Below are positions 9,520 to 19,371 of a DNA stretch of 64,000 nucleotides, one piece after another (within the stretch, counting starts at the first letter, position 1; every line of letters begins with the position of its first letter). The DNA comes from Sophora flavescens (Eukaryota; Streptophyta; Magnoliopsida; Fabales; Fabaceae). The notes below the pieces were generated by a model. The model searched no databases. It was not told the origin of the DNA and saw only the letters and a list, made by a program, of their open reading frames with translations. Position numbers and translations under genes: made by a program. The stretch is taken from NCBI GenBank assembly GCA_030762895.1, contig JAUPTC010000129.1, positions 1-64,000 of the forward strand. The letters are read 5' to 3'.

Positions 9520-9745
9520 TGATGAGTGTGATTCCACATCATCTTTGTCTATCATTTTGCATGCATTTTCATGTAGTTTAGGCATATTTTTATTAGATTT
9601 TAGGTTAATTTTCCTTTGGAACGGGTAAGGCGGTTTTCGTGTGTTGTTTTGCAGATATAAAGGGTAAATTGCTCAAGATCAACCATGATGAAGTTTGGAT
9701 GAAGATGGAGCTTTAAAACTGAAGAAAATGAGCCAAACAGAGCCC

Positions 9746-10022
9746 ATCACGGCCTAGTCGTGATGCCCATCACGGCCATGATCGAGCAAAACTGAAAAAG
9801 AACAAAGGTCAAGTCGAGTCATCACGGCCTAGCCGTGATAACCATCACGGCCGTGACCCAAAACCAACACAAGTCAGAAGCTGTCAGGGCCAGGCCATGA
9901 TGGCCATCACGGCCGTGATGACCATCACGGCCAGGCCGTGATGCTCGACAGACCAACCAGTGAAGAATTTTCAAGGCAGAATCCGTCACGGCCAGGCCGT
10001 GATAGCCATCACGGCCGTGACG
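9746..10022. repeat. Palindromic CACGGCCGTG cluster in the C LTR
   Basis: Repeated stem-loops ATCACGGCCTAGCCGTGAT (8-bp arms, 3-base loop) alternate with perfect 14-bp palindromes ATCACGGCCGTGAT and degenerate forms. They are GC-rich islands in an AT-rich LTR and lie upstream of the TATA box. Confidence 0.85.
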
Positions 10023-10093
10023 CGTATTACTTGGCTCAGAAGTAACAGAATTGGATCTAATTTGAGTTGGATTAGGACTCTAACTGCTCAATT

Positions 10094-10103
10094 CTATAAA
10101 TAA
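10094..10103 (+). promoter_or_regulatory. TATA box of the solo C LTR
   Basis: TATAAATAAG, a good plant pol II TATA box, downstream of the palindrome cluster and followed by a CT-rich tract at 10160-10200. It would set the U3/R boundary roughly 30 bp downstream. Confidence 0.65.
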
Positions 10104-10424
10104 GGGACCAGGCAGAGGCAGAAATCATCAGACCTTTAGGGGCTACTACTCTAGGCATAGATTATAGATCTCTTCTCTTCTCTCTCTCTCTTCTCTTTTC
10201 TCGATTTTCACTATGTTGTCAACCCAGACTTGTCATCTCCATGGCAAGACCGGGAGTAGTAGCTTAGTTTCTAGGGACTAGGGCTCTGCCCGAGGCAAGT
10301 TTGTAAATGATGTTAATTTGATGTTGAAACCATTGTTGATTTATAATTGTTTTAGATCTGATTTCTAGTGTGTTAATCACTCATAAATTTCGGCAACCGT
10401 TTATTTACGTGACATAGACGTTCT

Positions 10425-10591
10425 AAGGAGGAACCTAGCGGTGAACTTAGGATTTCTAGGGTGATTCACTCGTAAAGCCCGGCAGCCACTAGTTTGTGAG
10501 ATGTGAATGATCCAAGGAGGAACCTAGCGGTGAACTTAGGTTATTTGCATGACCGAGACATTCCAAGGAGGAACCTAGCGGTGAACTTGGG
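10425..10591 (+). repeat. Three copies of a 25-27 bp repeat in the C LTR
   Basis: AAGGAGGAACCTAGCGGTGA followed by ACTTAGG occurs at 10425, 10514 and 10565 (last copy ACTTGGG), downstream of the TATA box in the transcribed part of the LTR. The copy of the LTR at 16716 has the same three between 17611 and about 17776. Confidence 0.85.
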
Positions 10592-11118
10592 TGTCGGACC
10601 TATAGAAGTCAGACTTGGGACTGAAATCACGAGAGTTAGAAGCCGTCCCTCGAGGAGCAACGAGTTGTCACGGAACGCAAAGGGTCCAATCTGGGATCGA
10701 CTACCACGAGAGTAGGGGTCGGGTCAATTGGGCACGGCTTTTGTAACCCGAGAGGGAGCTTAAGCTATCAGAGGATAAACTCGCCTTCAAGGCAATCTCG
10801 GTAATCAACAAAGGTAAATCAGATTAGCAACATAAACGGCCTCAAAGGTAACCCAAATCCCTAGGAATCCGTTTAGATCAAAACCCCAAAAACATTTGTT
10901 TTCTGTTTTAATTGTTCTCTGCTCATCTATCTTTCAAATTCAAAAACCATTTCAAAAATATAAAAATCCTTTTTACAAAGTCCAGATCTAATCGATTCGA
11001 AAACCGATTGCGATTCGGGAACACAGTCTCTGTGGGTTCGATATCTTTTATTACTTGACGGCAGTCCGGTACACTTGCCGGATTCGCAACGCACGTGCAT
11101 TCGCACGACATCAAACAA

Positions 11119-11264
11119 CAACACGAAATTTCCGTTCACAAATAGATTCAAAGTGTAATTTTTTTTTTGATAGTTTTTGGGTTTAAAAGAAGAAAAGAAT
11201 AAAGGTATAAGATGAAGAACAAAAACACAGAAAATCCAACCAAAGCCTAAGCTTTGATACCACT
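11119..11264 (-). other. Family A leader and PBS (minus strand)
   Basis: Same sequence as 1665-1810. The PBS complement GCTTTGATACCA is at 11251-11262, next to the following LTR. The rest of this internal region is interrupted by the solo C LTR. Confidence 0.75.
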
Positions 11265-12189
11265 TGATGACAACCAAATGGTGAGGTTGCCTTTGATGAT
11301 CTTTTTGGTTGAATTTTAACAATTACAAATCCAAGTCAGAATTGAGTTGTAACATAAAAGGAAGAAAATATGAAAATGGTGAAGACTAGAGATGGTGATG
11401 GCGCCACAAACTAGAGAGTTTGTTAAGCCAAGTGAGGTTCGCCACAAGAATCGTGGATTCTTGATAAGAACAAGATGGCTCAACCAAGAACCAAAGAGAG
11501 ACAATTCCCTCACAAATGGATTTAATCCAAATTCAACATCCAAGTTACCATTTCATGTGTTTAGGCATGTTACATATAGGGGTGTGGCTGCCAACATTTG
11601 GCTTCACCCTTTGTCTTCCCAATGATTCCATAACCCCCACATAACTAGCCTATTCATGACTTACTAAATTCACACTTAACTCAACCACTTAATAGTGACT
11701 TATTACCCTCTCTCTATCATTATGTAGCAGCCACACTTATTTCTCAAATTAAAAGTGTAACTCCCACATAATTAACAAAACATAAAAAGTCTAAAAACTT
11801 AAATGAGTTACTATTGGTATGCAAACCAACAAGATTCCTCCCACTATGCACCCAAATTCGAAATTCTTCATAAAACCCAAGTTTATTGCACTTTATTTAC
11901 TTGAAATAAACTAGAAAATGATAATATGGGAAGTGGACGTCCAAGCCCATCATGGGTCTTCAAGTTGGATGAGATAAGTAACCATTTTGTCCTCCACTCC
12001 ATCAAGACTTGAACTTGGGCTTGTTTCCGTCAAGGTTGACACTATTTGGTTTAGAACTTCTTGGGCTTTCTTGGTTCTTGCTCTTGTCTTAGACCCACCA
12101 AGTCCTTTTAGTGCTCCTTGGTCCATGCTCCTTATTGGGCTCATATCATTCTTGATGACAAGTTGGCTTGCCCCCCTTGGCTCATATCA
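11265..12189 (-). repeat. Family A LTR (minus orientation) abutting telomere-like repeats
   Basis: 925 bp from TGATGACAACC to GGCTCATATCA; very close to copy 1 (1811-2728). Its outer edge touches AAACCCTAAACCCTAA directly, which suggests that this A element originally inserted into a telomere-like tract. The other target-site end is gone. Confidence 0.88.
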
Positions 12190-12655
12190 AAACCCTAAAC
12201 CCTAATTTTGACCCAAAACCCTAAATTTTACTCGAAACCCTAATTTTAACCCAAATCCCTAATTCTAACCCTATTTTTGACCCAAAACCCTCTTTTTAAC
12301 TCAAAACCCTAATTCAAACCCTAAACCTAATTTTGACCCGAAACCCTAATTTTGACCCAAAGCCCTACTTTTGACCCAAAACCCTAATTCTGACCCCAAA
12401 CCCTATTTTTAACCCAATACCCTAATTTAGACCCAAAACCCTATTTTTAACCTAAAACCCTAATTCAAACCCTAAACCCTAATTTTGACCCTAAACCCTA
12501 ATTTTGATCCTAAACCCTAAATTTGACCCATAACCTAATTCTAACCCTAATTTAGACCCAAAACCCTTATTCTAACCCTATTTTTGTCCCAAAACCCTTT
12601 TTTTAATTCAAATCCCGAAACCTTGATTTTGACCCAAAACCCAAATTTTGACCCA
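12190..12655. repeat. Degenerate telomere-like repeat, short tract
   Basis: Imperfect 18-20 bp units of the type ACCCTAATTTTGACCCAAA. This tract is essentially the same as the first 466 bp of the long array at 19372. It stops at GACCCAAA where C internal sequence begins. Confidence 0.9.
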
Positions 12656-12689
12656 AAGAGAGGGAGAAAGGTTGAGTCCCGTTCCACTC

Positions 12690-14513
12690 ATGGCGAATCA
12701 ACCGGATACAAAACCTTTGAAGGATTACGCAGCCCCAAATGCGAGAGGCTTGCGAACTGGGATTGCAAGGCCAGAGATTGAGGCGGAGAACTACACCATA
12801 CCGCCTATGCTAATCAACATGATTAGGCAACATCAATTCGGAGGATTGCCTTCGGAGGACCCGACCGATCACATAGAGACATTTTTAGAGTTCACCGATG
12901 CAATCCGGATTCATGGAGCCTCAGTCGATGTTGTGCGTTTGAGACTGTTCCCCTCATCTCTCACTGGAAAGGCGAAGGCCTGGCTTAAGCAAATCCCCAC
13001 TAACACTTTGACCACTTGGGACCAATTGGAGCAGGCGTTCTTGGAGAAATTCTTCCCTCCATCCAAGACGGCCTACATAAGAACCCAGATCACCGGCTTC
13101 TTCCAGAAAGACGGAGAATCATTATCAGAAGCCTGGGATCGATACAAGGGACTGCTGGAGTCGTGCCCACATCACGGACTCGAGAGGTGGTTAATAGTGC
13201 ACACCTTCTATAACGGATTAGACTACTCTTCGAAGGTGTCACTAGATTCTGCAGCCGGTGGAGCGTTTATGAAGAGGCCTCTCACTGAGGCATTCAACAT
13301 CATCGAGAATGTCGCCACCAACTACCACCAATGGGGATCCGAAAGAGGTAATAACCCGAACAAGATTTCGGGGGGTAAGTTTGAGGTAAATAGCACAGAT
13401 CTTATTATGTCAAAGATAGACTCACTTAATAAACGTTTTGATCGGCTTGAAAGAGCTAATGTGAGTGCATTAGGTGCTACTAACCTTGTTTGTGAGATTT
13501 GTGGAATGCAGGGACATGACATGATGGGATGCCCACATGGATCCGGCGCTTCGGGTGAGCAAGTGAACTCTTGTAACAACTACTATGATACGAACCCGAA
13601 GCTGCCCAACTATGCTCCCCCAAATCCCTACAACCAAAGAAGGAACAACCCTTACCTCTCCTACGGCAACTACAGTAACACGCTTAACCATGAGTTCCAA
13701 GAAGGTCAAGGTAATAAGAGAACCACACCGGGGTACCCTCAGGTACAAAGATCTAAACTCGAGACTTTATTTGAAAGTTTTGTCGAAACTCAGACAAAAC
13801 AGAATGAGGAGTTTAGACAACAAGGAAGGGCAGTGAGTGAGGCAATAAAGGATCTAGCATCTAAGGTAGACAACTTAGCAACTCATAACAAGATGCTAGA
13901 AACCCAGATTGCCCAACAAGCCAGCACGTACTCGAGACCTAAGGGTGCATTCCCGGGGCAACCCGAAGCAAATCCCAATGAGCATTGCAATGTCATACAC
14001 TTGAGGGATGATAAGCTTGGGGTGGGGGTAGCTGAAATGGACGTGGACCCGGAGGAGGACACAAGCGAAAAAGAGGAGCCAGAACCGAAATATGTCCCTC
14101 CACCACCGTACCAACCCCCGATACCTTTCCCACAAAGGTTGGTTAGGAAAAAGCAAGTAGATGTAGAGACTAAAATGCCTACTAAACTGAAAGACCCAGG
14201 TAGTTTCTCCATCGCTTGCTCAATTGAACAAGTGCACATTGACCAAGCCTTATGTGACTTAGGGGCTAGTGCGAGCTTGATGCCCCTTACTATCATGGAA
14301 AGGTTGGAAAGTAAAGAGTTGAGACCGTTCAAATTCTCCTTACAATTTGCGGACGGCTCAACTAGGACTCCTCTAGGCATACTAGAGAATGTCCCTGTGA
14401 AGGTAGGGAAATTCTTCATCCCTACCGACTTCCTGGTATTGGATATGAAAGGGAATTCTGAATTCCCCATCATTTTAGGAAGGCCATTCTTGGCAATCTG
14501 CTGGAGCAAGTAA
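12690..14513 (+). CDS. gag-pro: Gag-protease polyprotein of the family C element
   Basis: 607 aa from the ATG of MANQPDTKPLKDYAAPNARG; an in-frame upstream ATG at 12648 lies in telomere-like DNA and is unlikely to be used. Residues 60-200 are a retrotransposon Gag domain (LTGKAKAWLKQIPTNTL, WDQLEQAFLEKFFPPSKTA, RYKGLLESCPHHGLERW). A zinc knuckle C268-x2-C271-x4-H276-x4-C281 follows. Near residue 380 is a polar, Q-rich helix. The protease has D523 in the motif CDLGASASLMP and later IILGRPFLA; the form DLGAS is usual in Athila/Tat-type elements. After GRPFLA the frame shifts: the expected continuation VIDVRNGKPL is in another frame at 14509. Gag would package RNA in particles; this copy may still make Gag and protease. 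Confidence 0.85.
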   Translation: MANQPDTKPLKDYAAPNARGLRTGIARPEIEAENYTIPPMLINMIRQHQFGGLPSEDPTDHIETFLEFTDAIRIHGASVDVVRLRLFPSSLTGKAKAWLKQIPTNTLTTWDQLEQAFLEKFFPPSKTAYIRTQITGFFQKDGESLSEAWDRYKGLLESCPHHGLERWLIVHTFYNGLDYSSKVSLDSAAGGAFMKRPLTEAFNIIENVATNYHQWGSERGNNPNKISGGKFEVNSTDLIMSKIDSLNKRFDRLERANVSALGATNLVCEICGMQGHDMMGCPHGSGASGEQVNSCNNYYDTNPKLPNYAPPNPYNQRRNNPYLSYGNYSNTLNHEFQEGQGNKRTTPGYPQVQRSKLETLFESFVETQTKQNEEFRQQGRAVSEAIKDLASKVDNLATHNKMLETQIAQQASTYSRPKGAFPGQPEANPNEHCNVIHLRDDKLGVGVAEMDVDPEEDTSEKEEPEPKYVPPPPYQPPIPFPQRLVRKKQVDVETKMPTKLKDPGSFSIACSIEQVHIDQALCDLGASASLMPLTIMERLESKELRPFKFSLQFADGSTRTPLGILENVPVKVGKFFIPTDFLVLDMKGNSEFPIILGRPFLAICWSK

Positions 14514-14950
14514 TAGACGTAAGGAATGGGAAGCCTCTCTAATCGTAGAGGAAGGAAGGATCGATTTTCAATTGTCTAACTCGATAACAACCTTCCTTTT
14601 GAGAGCCATGTGTGCAGAATTGATACAACGTCTCCAGTGGTAAAAGAAGAACTGAACATGGAAGCAACTCCGAAGGTATGCATGGCTAATGATGCACTCA
14701 GCAGTGATGGAATTGGAATTGCTGTCCATACTGAAATAAAACTTCCGCCGGGAGGAAGGAAGGCTAGGAAGCTCCGAGAGAAAAGAGCGAAGCGGAAGCA
14801 TTATTGGCCGTATGAGCAGAAACGGCTATTTGAAGGAGCTCCATGGAAAAGAAGTGTTCCTGCACTTCTACGCCCAGCCGACCCCGGTTGACTTGAGGAA
14901 GTATGGTCAAGCTTAAGACCATAAATAAGCGCTTCTTGGGAGGCAACCCA
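14514..14950 (+). pseudogene. Residual pol fragments after the C protease
   Basis: The protease C-terminal continuation LIVEEGRIDFQLSNSITTFL can be read here in shifted frames. A 93-codon open frame at 14610-14891 has no recognised domain. GCGCTTCTTGGGAGGCAACC (about 14931) resembles the sequence that closes pol in Athila-like elements as I recall them. The RT-integrase body has been deleted between these points. Confidence 0.5.
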
Positions 14951-16715
14951 AGTTTTCTTTCCCTTTTTCCTTTTGTTTTTGATTTAACCTCTTGAATAAT
15001 TTGAGAAGATCAAGAGGCAAAAATATCATTAATAGGTTTGTCTAGTGTTTTCAGGTTGAGAAAGAGAAGAAGAGCATAAAAAAATAAAGTCAGAGGCCAT
15101 CACGCCCTGGCCGTGACAGTGGTCACGGCCGTGATGAACTAAACAAGAGCACAGAGAGCATCACGGCCTAGCCGTGACAACCATCACGGGCGTGATGAGT
15201 AGGATGCCAAAGCCAGAGAGCATCACGGCCTAGCCGTGATGTAGATCACGGCCGTGACAGGGCAACTCCTGAGGACCAGAAACGATCACGGCCTAGCCGT
15301 GATGAGCCTCACGGCCGTGATAAAATTTCTACCCAAATTTTGACTGGAATGTGAAGCCAACACCCGCTACCGACTCGGTAAGTTGTTCCATTTTTCTCCT
15401 CTCTCCGACTTGATTATTTACATTGGAAACAATGTAAGTAATCAAGCTTGGGGTAGGGGTATTTATTTTTGCATTTGCATTGTTGCATTCATATTGCATT
15501 CTCATTGGCATAGATTGGTATGATCACATTCTCTAGATTTCCCCTCACTTAGAACATGCATCCGATTGTGAGAACTTGGAGCCAAATGAAATGAGGTAGT
15601 GAATTTTGAACCCAATTTTTCATTATTCTTGTGATATGGCTAAAAATAAAAATTCTTGAGATAGTCATTTGATAGTTGATAATTAGCATGTGGTTCCTTA
15701 GATTTGTGTTCCTCACTGATTTTTGAACTACTAAAATGTAAGATTTTGAGCCAAAAGGGGTATTCACTAAATCTACCCCATTTCTTGTGATAGAGTGATT
15801 TAATTCCTCATGGACTGTATTTTCTAGAACTTGACTTGAAACCATTTCAAAACTTAAAAATTTTTGAAAACATTTTTTGGATATGATTGAGGCACTAGGT
15901 ATTTTTCCGGCCTCCCGAGCTTTGATTGATAAATGCTACCCCTTAGTTGCCCAATTTTGAGCCTAAAGAAAAAAAATACTTTTCTTGGTACCATGAATTA
16001 ATTTGATAAATAATGTTTGGTATGGCACCTTTTAAAGTATTACAAAAAGGGCAAAATGGTAGTTGGAAAAAGTATGGGAAGAAAAAGCTAGAAAGTAATT
16101 TCTCTTGAGCTATAAATCTCCCCTTCTCCAAACAAATAAAAATGAAATAAACAGAAAAAATGGAGAAGGGGATGACGAAGAAAGTGAGAAATGAAAAAAA
16201 AAAAAAAGAAAAGAAAAAAGGTGGAAAAGTAAACCAAAGCCCAAAAAAAGGGGTATTTTAGAAGGTGTCATGCTTTGCAATGTTTGATGATTTGTCTAGC
16301 CTTCTTGAAATTCCCTTTCCTTGATTTTCCCACCTTACAATAAATCCCATGGCCACATTACAACCAAAGGAAAAGACCTCTTGATTCTTAAGTGTTTTCT
16401 TAAATAAAGTAGAGATTTGGTTAATAGTCAAGCCTATGGTAAAATACTTTACTTGAGGAAATGGAGTGAATTGTCATAAACCCTAAAACACTTGAGTGAG
16501 GTGAGACGAGTGCCCAAATCAGTGAGAACATGAACTTGAAGAACCTAAGCTTCTAATTGGACTTGAACTTGATTATCTCTTGAGTGCTTATTAAAAACGC
16601 CTATTACTTGGATTAGCTTCTAGGGTTCTTGGTTCACTATCCATGCTTTGATTGATTTATCTTATGGCCTGAGTAATTGCTTGAGGACAAGCAAAGTTTT
16701 AAGCTTGGGGTGATT
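14951..16715 (+). other. Non-coding 3' region of family C, with palindromes and PPT
   Basis: No ORF of note. Between about 15098 and 15322 four paired palindromes occur at roughly 60-bp spacing, each a CACGGCCTAGCCGTG-type stem-loop followed by a CACGGCCGTG palindrome, as in the LTR. CAAGCTTGGGGTAGGGGTA is at 15442 and the similar AAGCTTGGGGTGATT at 16701-16715 is the polypurine tract at the LTR. Poly-A tracts lie at 15965 and 16195-16220. Confidence 0.7.
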
Positions 16716-18297
16716 TGATGAGTGTGATTCCACATCATCTTTGTCTATCATTTTGCATGCATTTTCATGTAGTTTAGGCATATTTTTATTAGATTTTAGG
16801 TTAATTTTCCTTTGGAACGGGTAAGGCGGTTTTCGTGTGTTGTTTTGCAGATATAAAGGGTAAATTGCTCAAGATCAACCATGATGAAGTTTGGATGAAG
16901 ATGGAGCTTTAAAACTGAAGAAAATGAGCCAAACAGAGCCCATCACGGCCTAGCCGTGATGCCCATCACGACCATGATCGAGCAAAACGAAAAAGAACAA
17001 AGGTCAAGTCGAGTCTGTCACACGGCCCAGCCGTGATAACCATCACGGCCGTGACCCAAAACCAACACAAGTCAAGTCGTCAGGTCGGGGCCAGGCCATG
17101 ATGGCCCTCACGGCCGTGATGACCATCACGGCCATGACAGACCAACCAGTGAAGAATTTTCAAGGCAGAATCCGTCACGGCCAGGCCGTGATAGCCATCA
17201 CGGCCGTGACGCGTATTACTTGGCTCAGAAGTAACAGAATTGGATCTAATTTGAGTTGGATTAGGACTCTAACTGCTCAATTCTATAAATAAGGGACCAG
17301 GCAGAGGCAGAAATCATCAGACCTTTAGGGGCTACTACTCTAGGCATAGATTATAGATCTCTTCTCTTCTTCTCCTCTCTTCTCTTTTCTGATTTTCACT
17401 ATGTTGTCAACCCAGCTTGTCATCTCCATGGCAAGACTGGAGTAGTAGCTTAGTTTCTAGGGACTAGGGCTCTGCCCGAGGCAAGTTTGTAAATGATGTT
17501 AATTTGATGTTGAAACCATTGTTGATTTATAATTGTTTTAGATCTGATTTCTAGTGTGTTAATCACTCATAAATTTCGGCAACCGTTTATTTACGTGACA
17601 TAGACGTTCTAAGGAGGAACCTAGCGGTGAACTTAGGATTTCTAGGGTGATTCACTCGTAAAGCCCGGCAGCCACTAGTTTGTGAGATGTGAATGATCCA
17701 AGGAGGAACCTAGCGGTGAACTTAGGTTATTTGCATGACCGAGACATTCCAAGGAGGAACCTAGCGGTGAACTTGGGTGTCGGACCTATAGAAGTCAGAC
17801 TTGGGACTGAAATCACGAGAGTTAGAAGCCGTCCCTCGAGGAGCAACGAGTTGTCACGAACGCAAAGGGTCCAATCTGGGATCGACTACCACGAGAGTAG
17901 GGTCGGGTCAATTGGGCACGGCTTTTGTAACCCGAGAGGGAGCTTAAGCTATCAGAGGATAAACTCGCCTTCAAGGCAATCTCGGTAATCAACAAAGGTA
18001 AATCAGATTAGCAACATAAACGGCCTCAAAGGTAACCCAAATCCCTAGGAATCCGTTTAGATCAAAACCCCAAAAACATTTGTTTTCTGTTTTAATTGTT
18101 CTCTGCTCATCTATCTTTCAAATTCAAAAACCATTTCAAAAATATAAAAATCCTTTTTACAAAGTCCAGATCTAATCGATTCGAAAACCGATTGCGATTC
18201 GGGAACACAGTCTCTGTGGGTTCGATATCTTTTATTACTTGACGGCAGTCCGGTACACTTGCCGGATTCGCAACGCACGTGCATTCGCACGACATCA
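16716..18297 (+). repeat. 3' LTR of the family C element
   Basis: TGATGAGTGTGATTCC...CACGACATCA, 1582 bp, closely matching the solo LTR but with several small deletions concentrated in the palindrome cluster (17000-17140). Confidence 0.92.
17284..17293 (+). promoter_or_regulatory. TATA box of the C 3' LTR
   Basis: TATAAATAAG in the same position as in the solo LTR. Confidence 0.6.
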
Positions 18298-18447
18298 AAC
18301 AACAACACGAAATTTCCGTTCACAAATAGATTCAAAGTGTAATTTTTTTTTGATAGTTTTTGGGTTTAAAAGAAGAAAAGAATAAAGGTATAAGATGAAG
18401 AACAAAAACACAGAAAATCCAACCAAAGCCTAAGCTTTGATACCACT
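18298..18447 (-). other. Family A leader and PBS, second copy of the duplicated flank
   Basis: Same as 11114-11264; PBS complement at 18434-18445. Confidence 0.75.
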
Positions 18448-19371
18448 TGATGACAACCAAATGGTGAGGTTGCCTTTGATGATCTTTTTGGTTGAATTTT
18501 AACAATTACAAATCCAAGTCAGAATTGAGTTGTAACATAAAAGGAAGAAAATATGAAAATGGTGAAGACTAGAGATGGTGATGGCGCCACAAACTAGAGA
18601 GTTTGTTAAGCCAAGTGAGGTTCGCCACAAGAATCGTGGATTCTTGATAAGAACAAGATGGCTCAACCAAGAACCAAAGAGAGACAATTCCCTCACAAAT
18701 GGATTTAATCCAAATTCAACATCCAAGTTACCATTTCATGTGTTTAGGCATGTTACATATAGGGGTGTGGCTGCCAACATTTGGCTTCACCCTTTGTCTT
18801 CCCAATGATTCCATAACCCCCACATAACTAGCCTATTCATGACTTACTAAATTCACACTTAACTCAACCACTTAATAGTGACTTATTACCCTCTCTCTAT
18901 CATTATGTAGCAGCCACACTTATTTCTCAAATTAAAAGTGTAACTCCCACATAATTAACAAAACATAAAAAGTCTAAAAACTTAAATGAGTTACTATTGG
19001 TATGCAAACCAACAAGATTCCTCCCACTATGCACCCAAATTCGAAATTCTTCATAAAACCCAAGTTTATTGCACTTTATTTACTTGAAATAAACTAGAAA
19101 ATGATAATATGGGAAGTGGACGTCCAAGCCCATCATGGGTCTTCAAGTTGGATGAGATAAGTAACCATTTTGTCCTCCACTCCATCAAGACTTGAACTTG
19201 GGCTTGTTTCCGTCAAGGTTGACACTATTTGGTTTAGAACTTCTTGGGCTTTCTTGGTTCTTGCTCTTGTCTTAGACCCACCAAGTCCTTTTAGTGCTCC
19301 TTGGTCCATGCTCCTTATTGGGCTCATATCATTCTTGATGACAAGTTGGCTTGCCCCCTTGGCTCATATCA
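18448..19371 (-). repeat. Family A LTR abutting the long telomere-like array
   Basis: 924 bp, differing from 11265-12189 by one C in the C-run near its right end (five instead of six) as far as I can see. The near-identity with 11265-12189 and the shared telomere-like flank show that the two are one segment duplicated. Confidence 0.9.

Larger units (their letters stand above)
9520..11113 (+). mobile_element. Solo LTR of family C
   Basis: 1594 bp from TGATGAGTGTGATTCC to CACGACATCA, flanked on both sides by the 5-bp target duplication AACAA (9515-9519 and 11114-11118). The related unoccupied site is present near 1655-1670, reading GAGCAAGAACAACAACCACG. The identical flank on one side and the same LTR attached to a gag-protease region at 16716 confirm the element type. 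A solo LTR normally arises by recombination between the two LTRs of a full element. Confidence 0.92.
12656..18297 (+). mobile_element. Family C gag-protease element lacking its 5' LTR (Athila/Tat-like, non-autonomous)
   Basis: Internal region 12656-16715 followed by a 1582-bp LTR at 16716-18297. It encodes gag and protease, but RT, RNase H and integrase cores are absent, as in the TR-GAG type of non-autonomous plant elements. The 5' end (LTR and PBS) is missing: the sequence to the left is telomere-like repeat. The right flank AACAACAACACG is identical to the flank of the solo LTR at 9520, which points to the same original insertion site. Confidence 0.85.

Noticed and set aside
9746..10022. 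Bacterial-type operators or terminators at the CACGGCCGTG palindromes
   Set aside because: They lie in a plant LTR with a pol II TATA box, have no T-run, and recur as a family-specific repeat.
14610..14891. A separate env-like gene in family C
   Set aside because: 93 codons with no membrane segment or known motif; position and flanks fit leftover pol.
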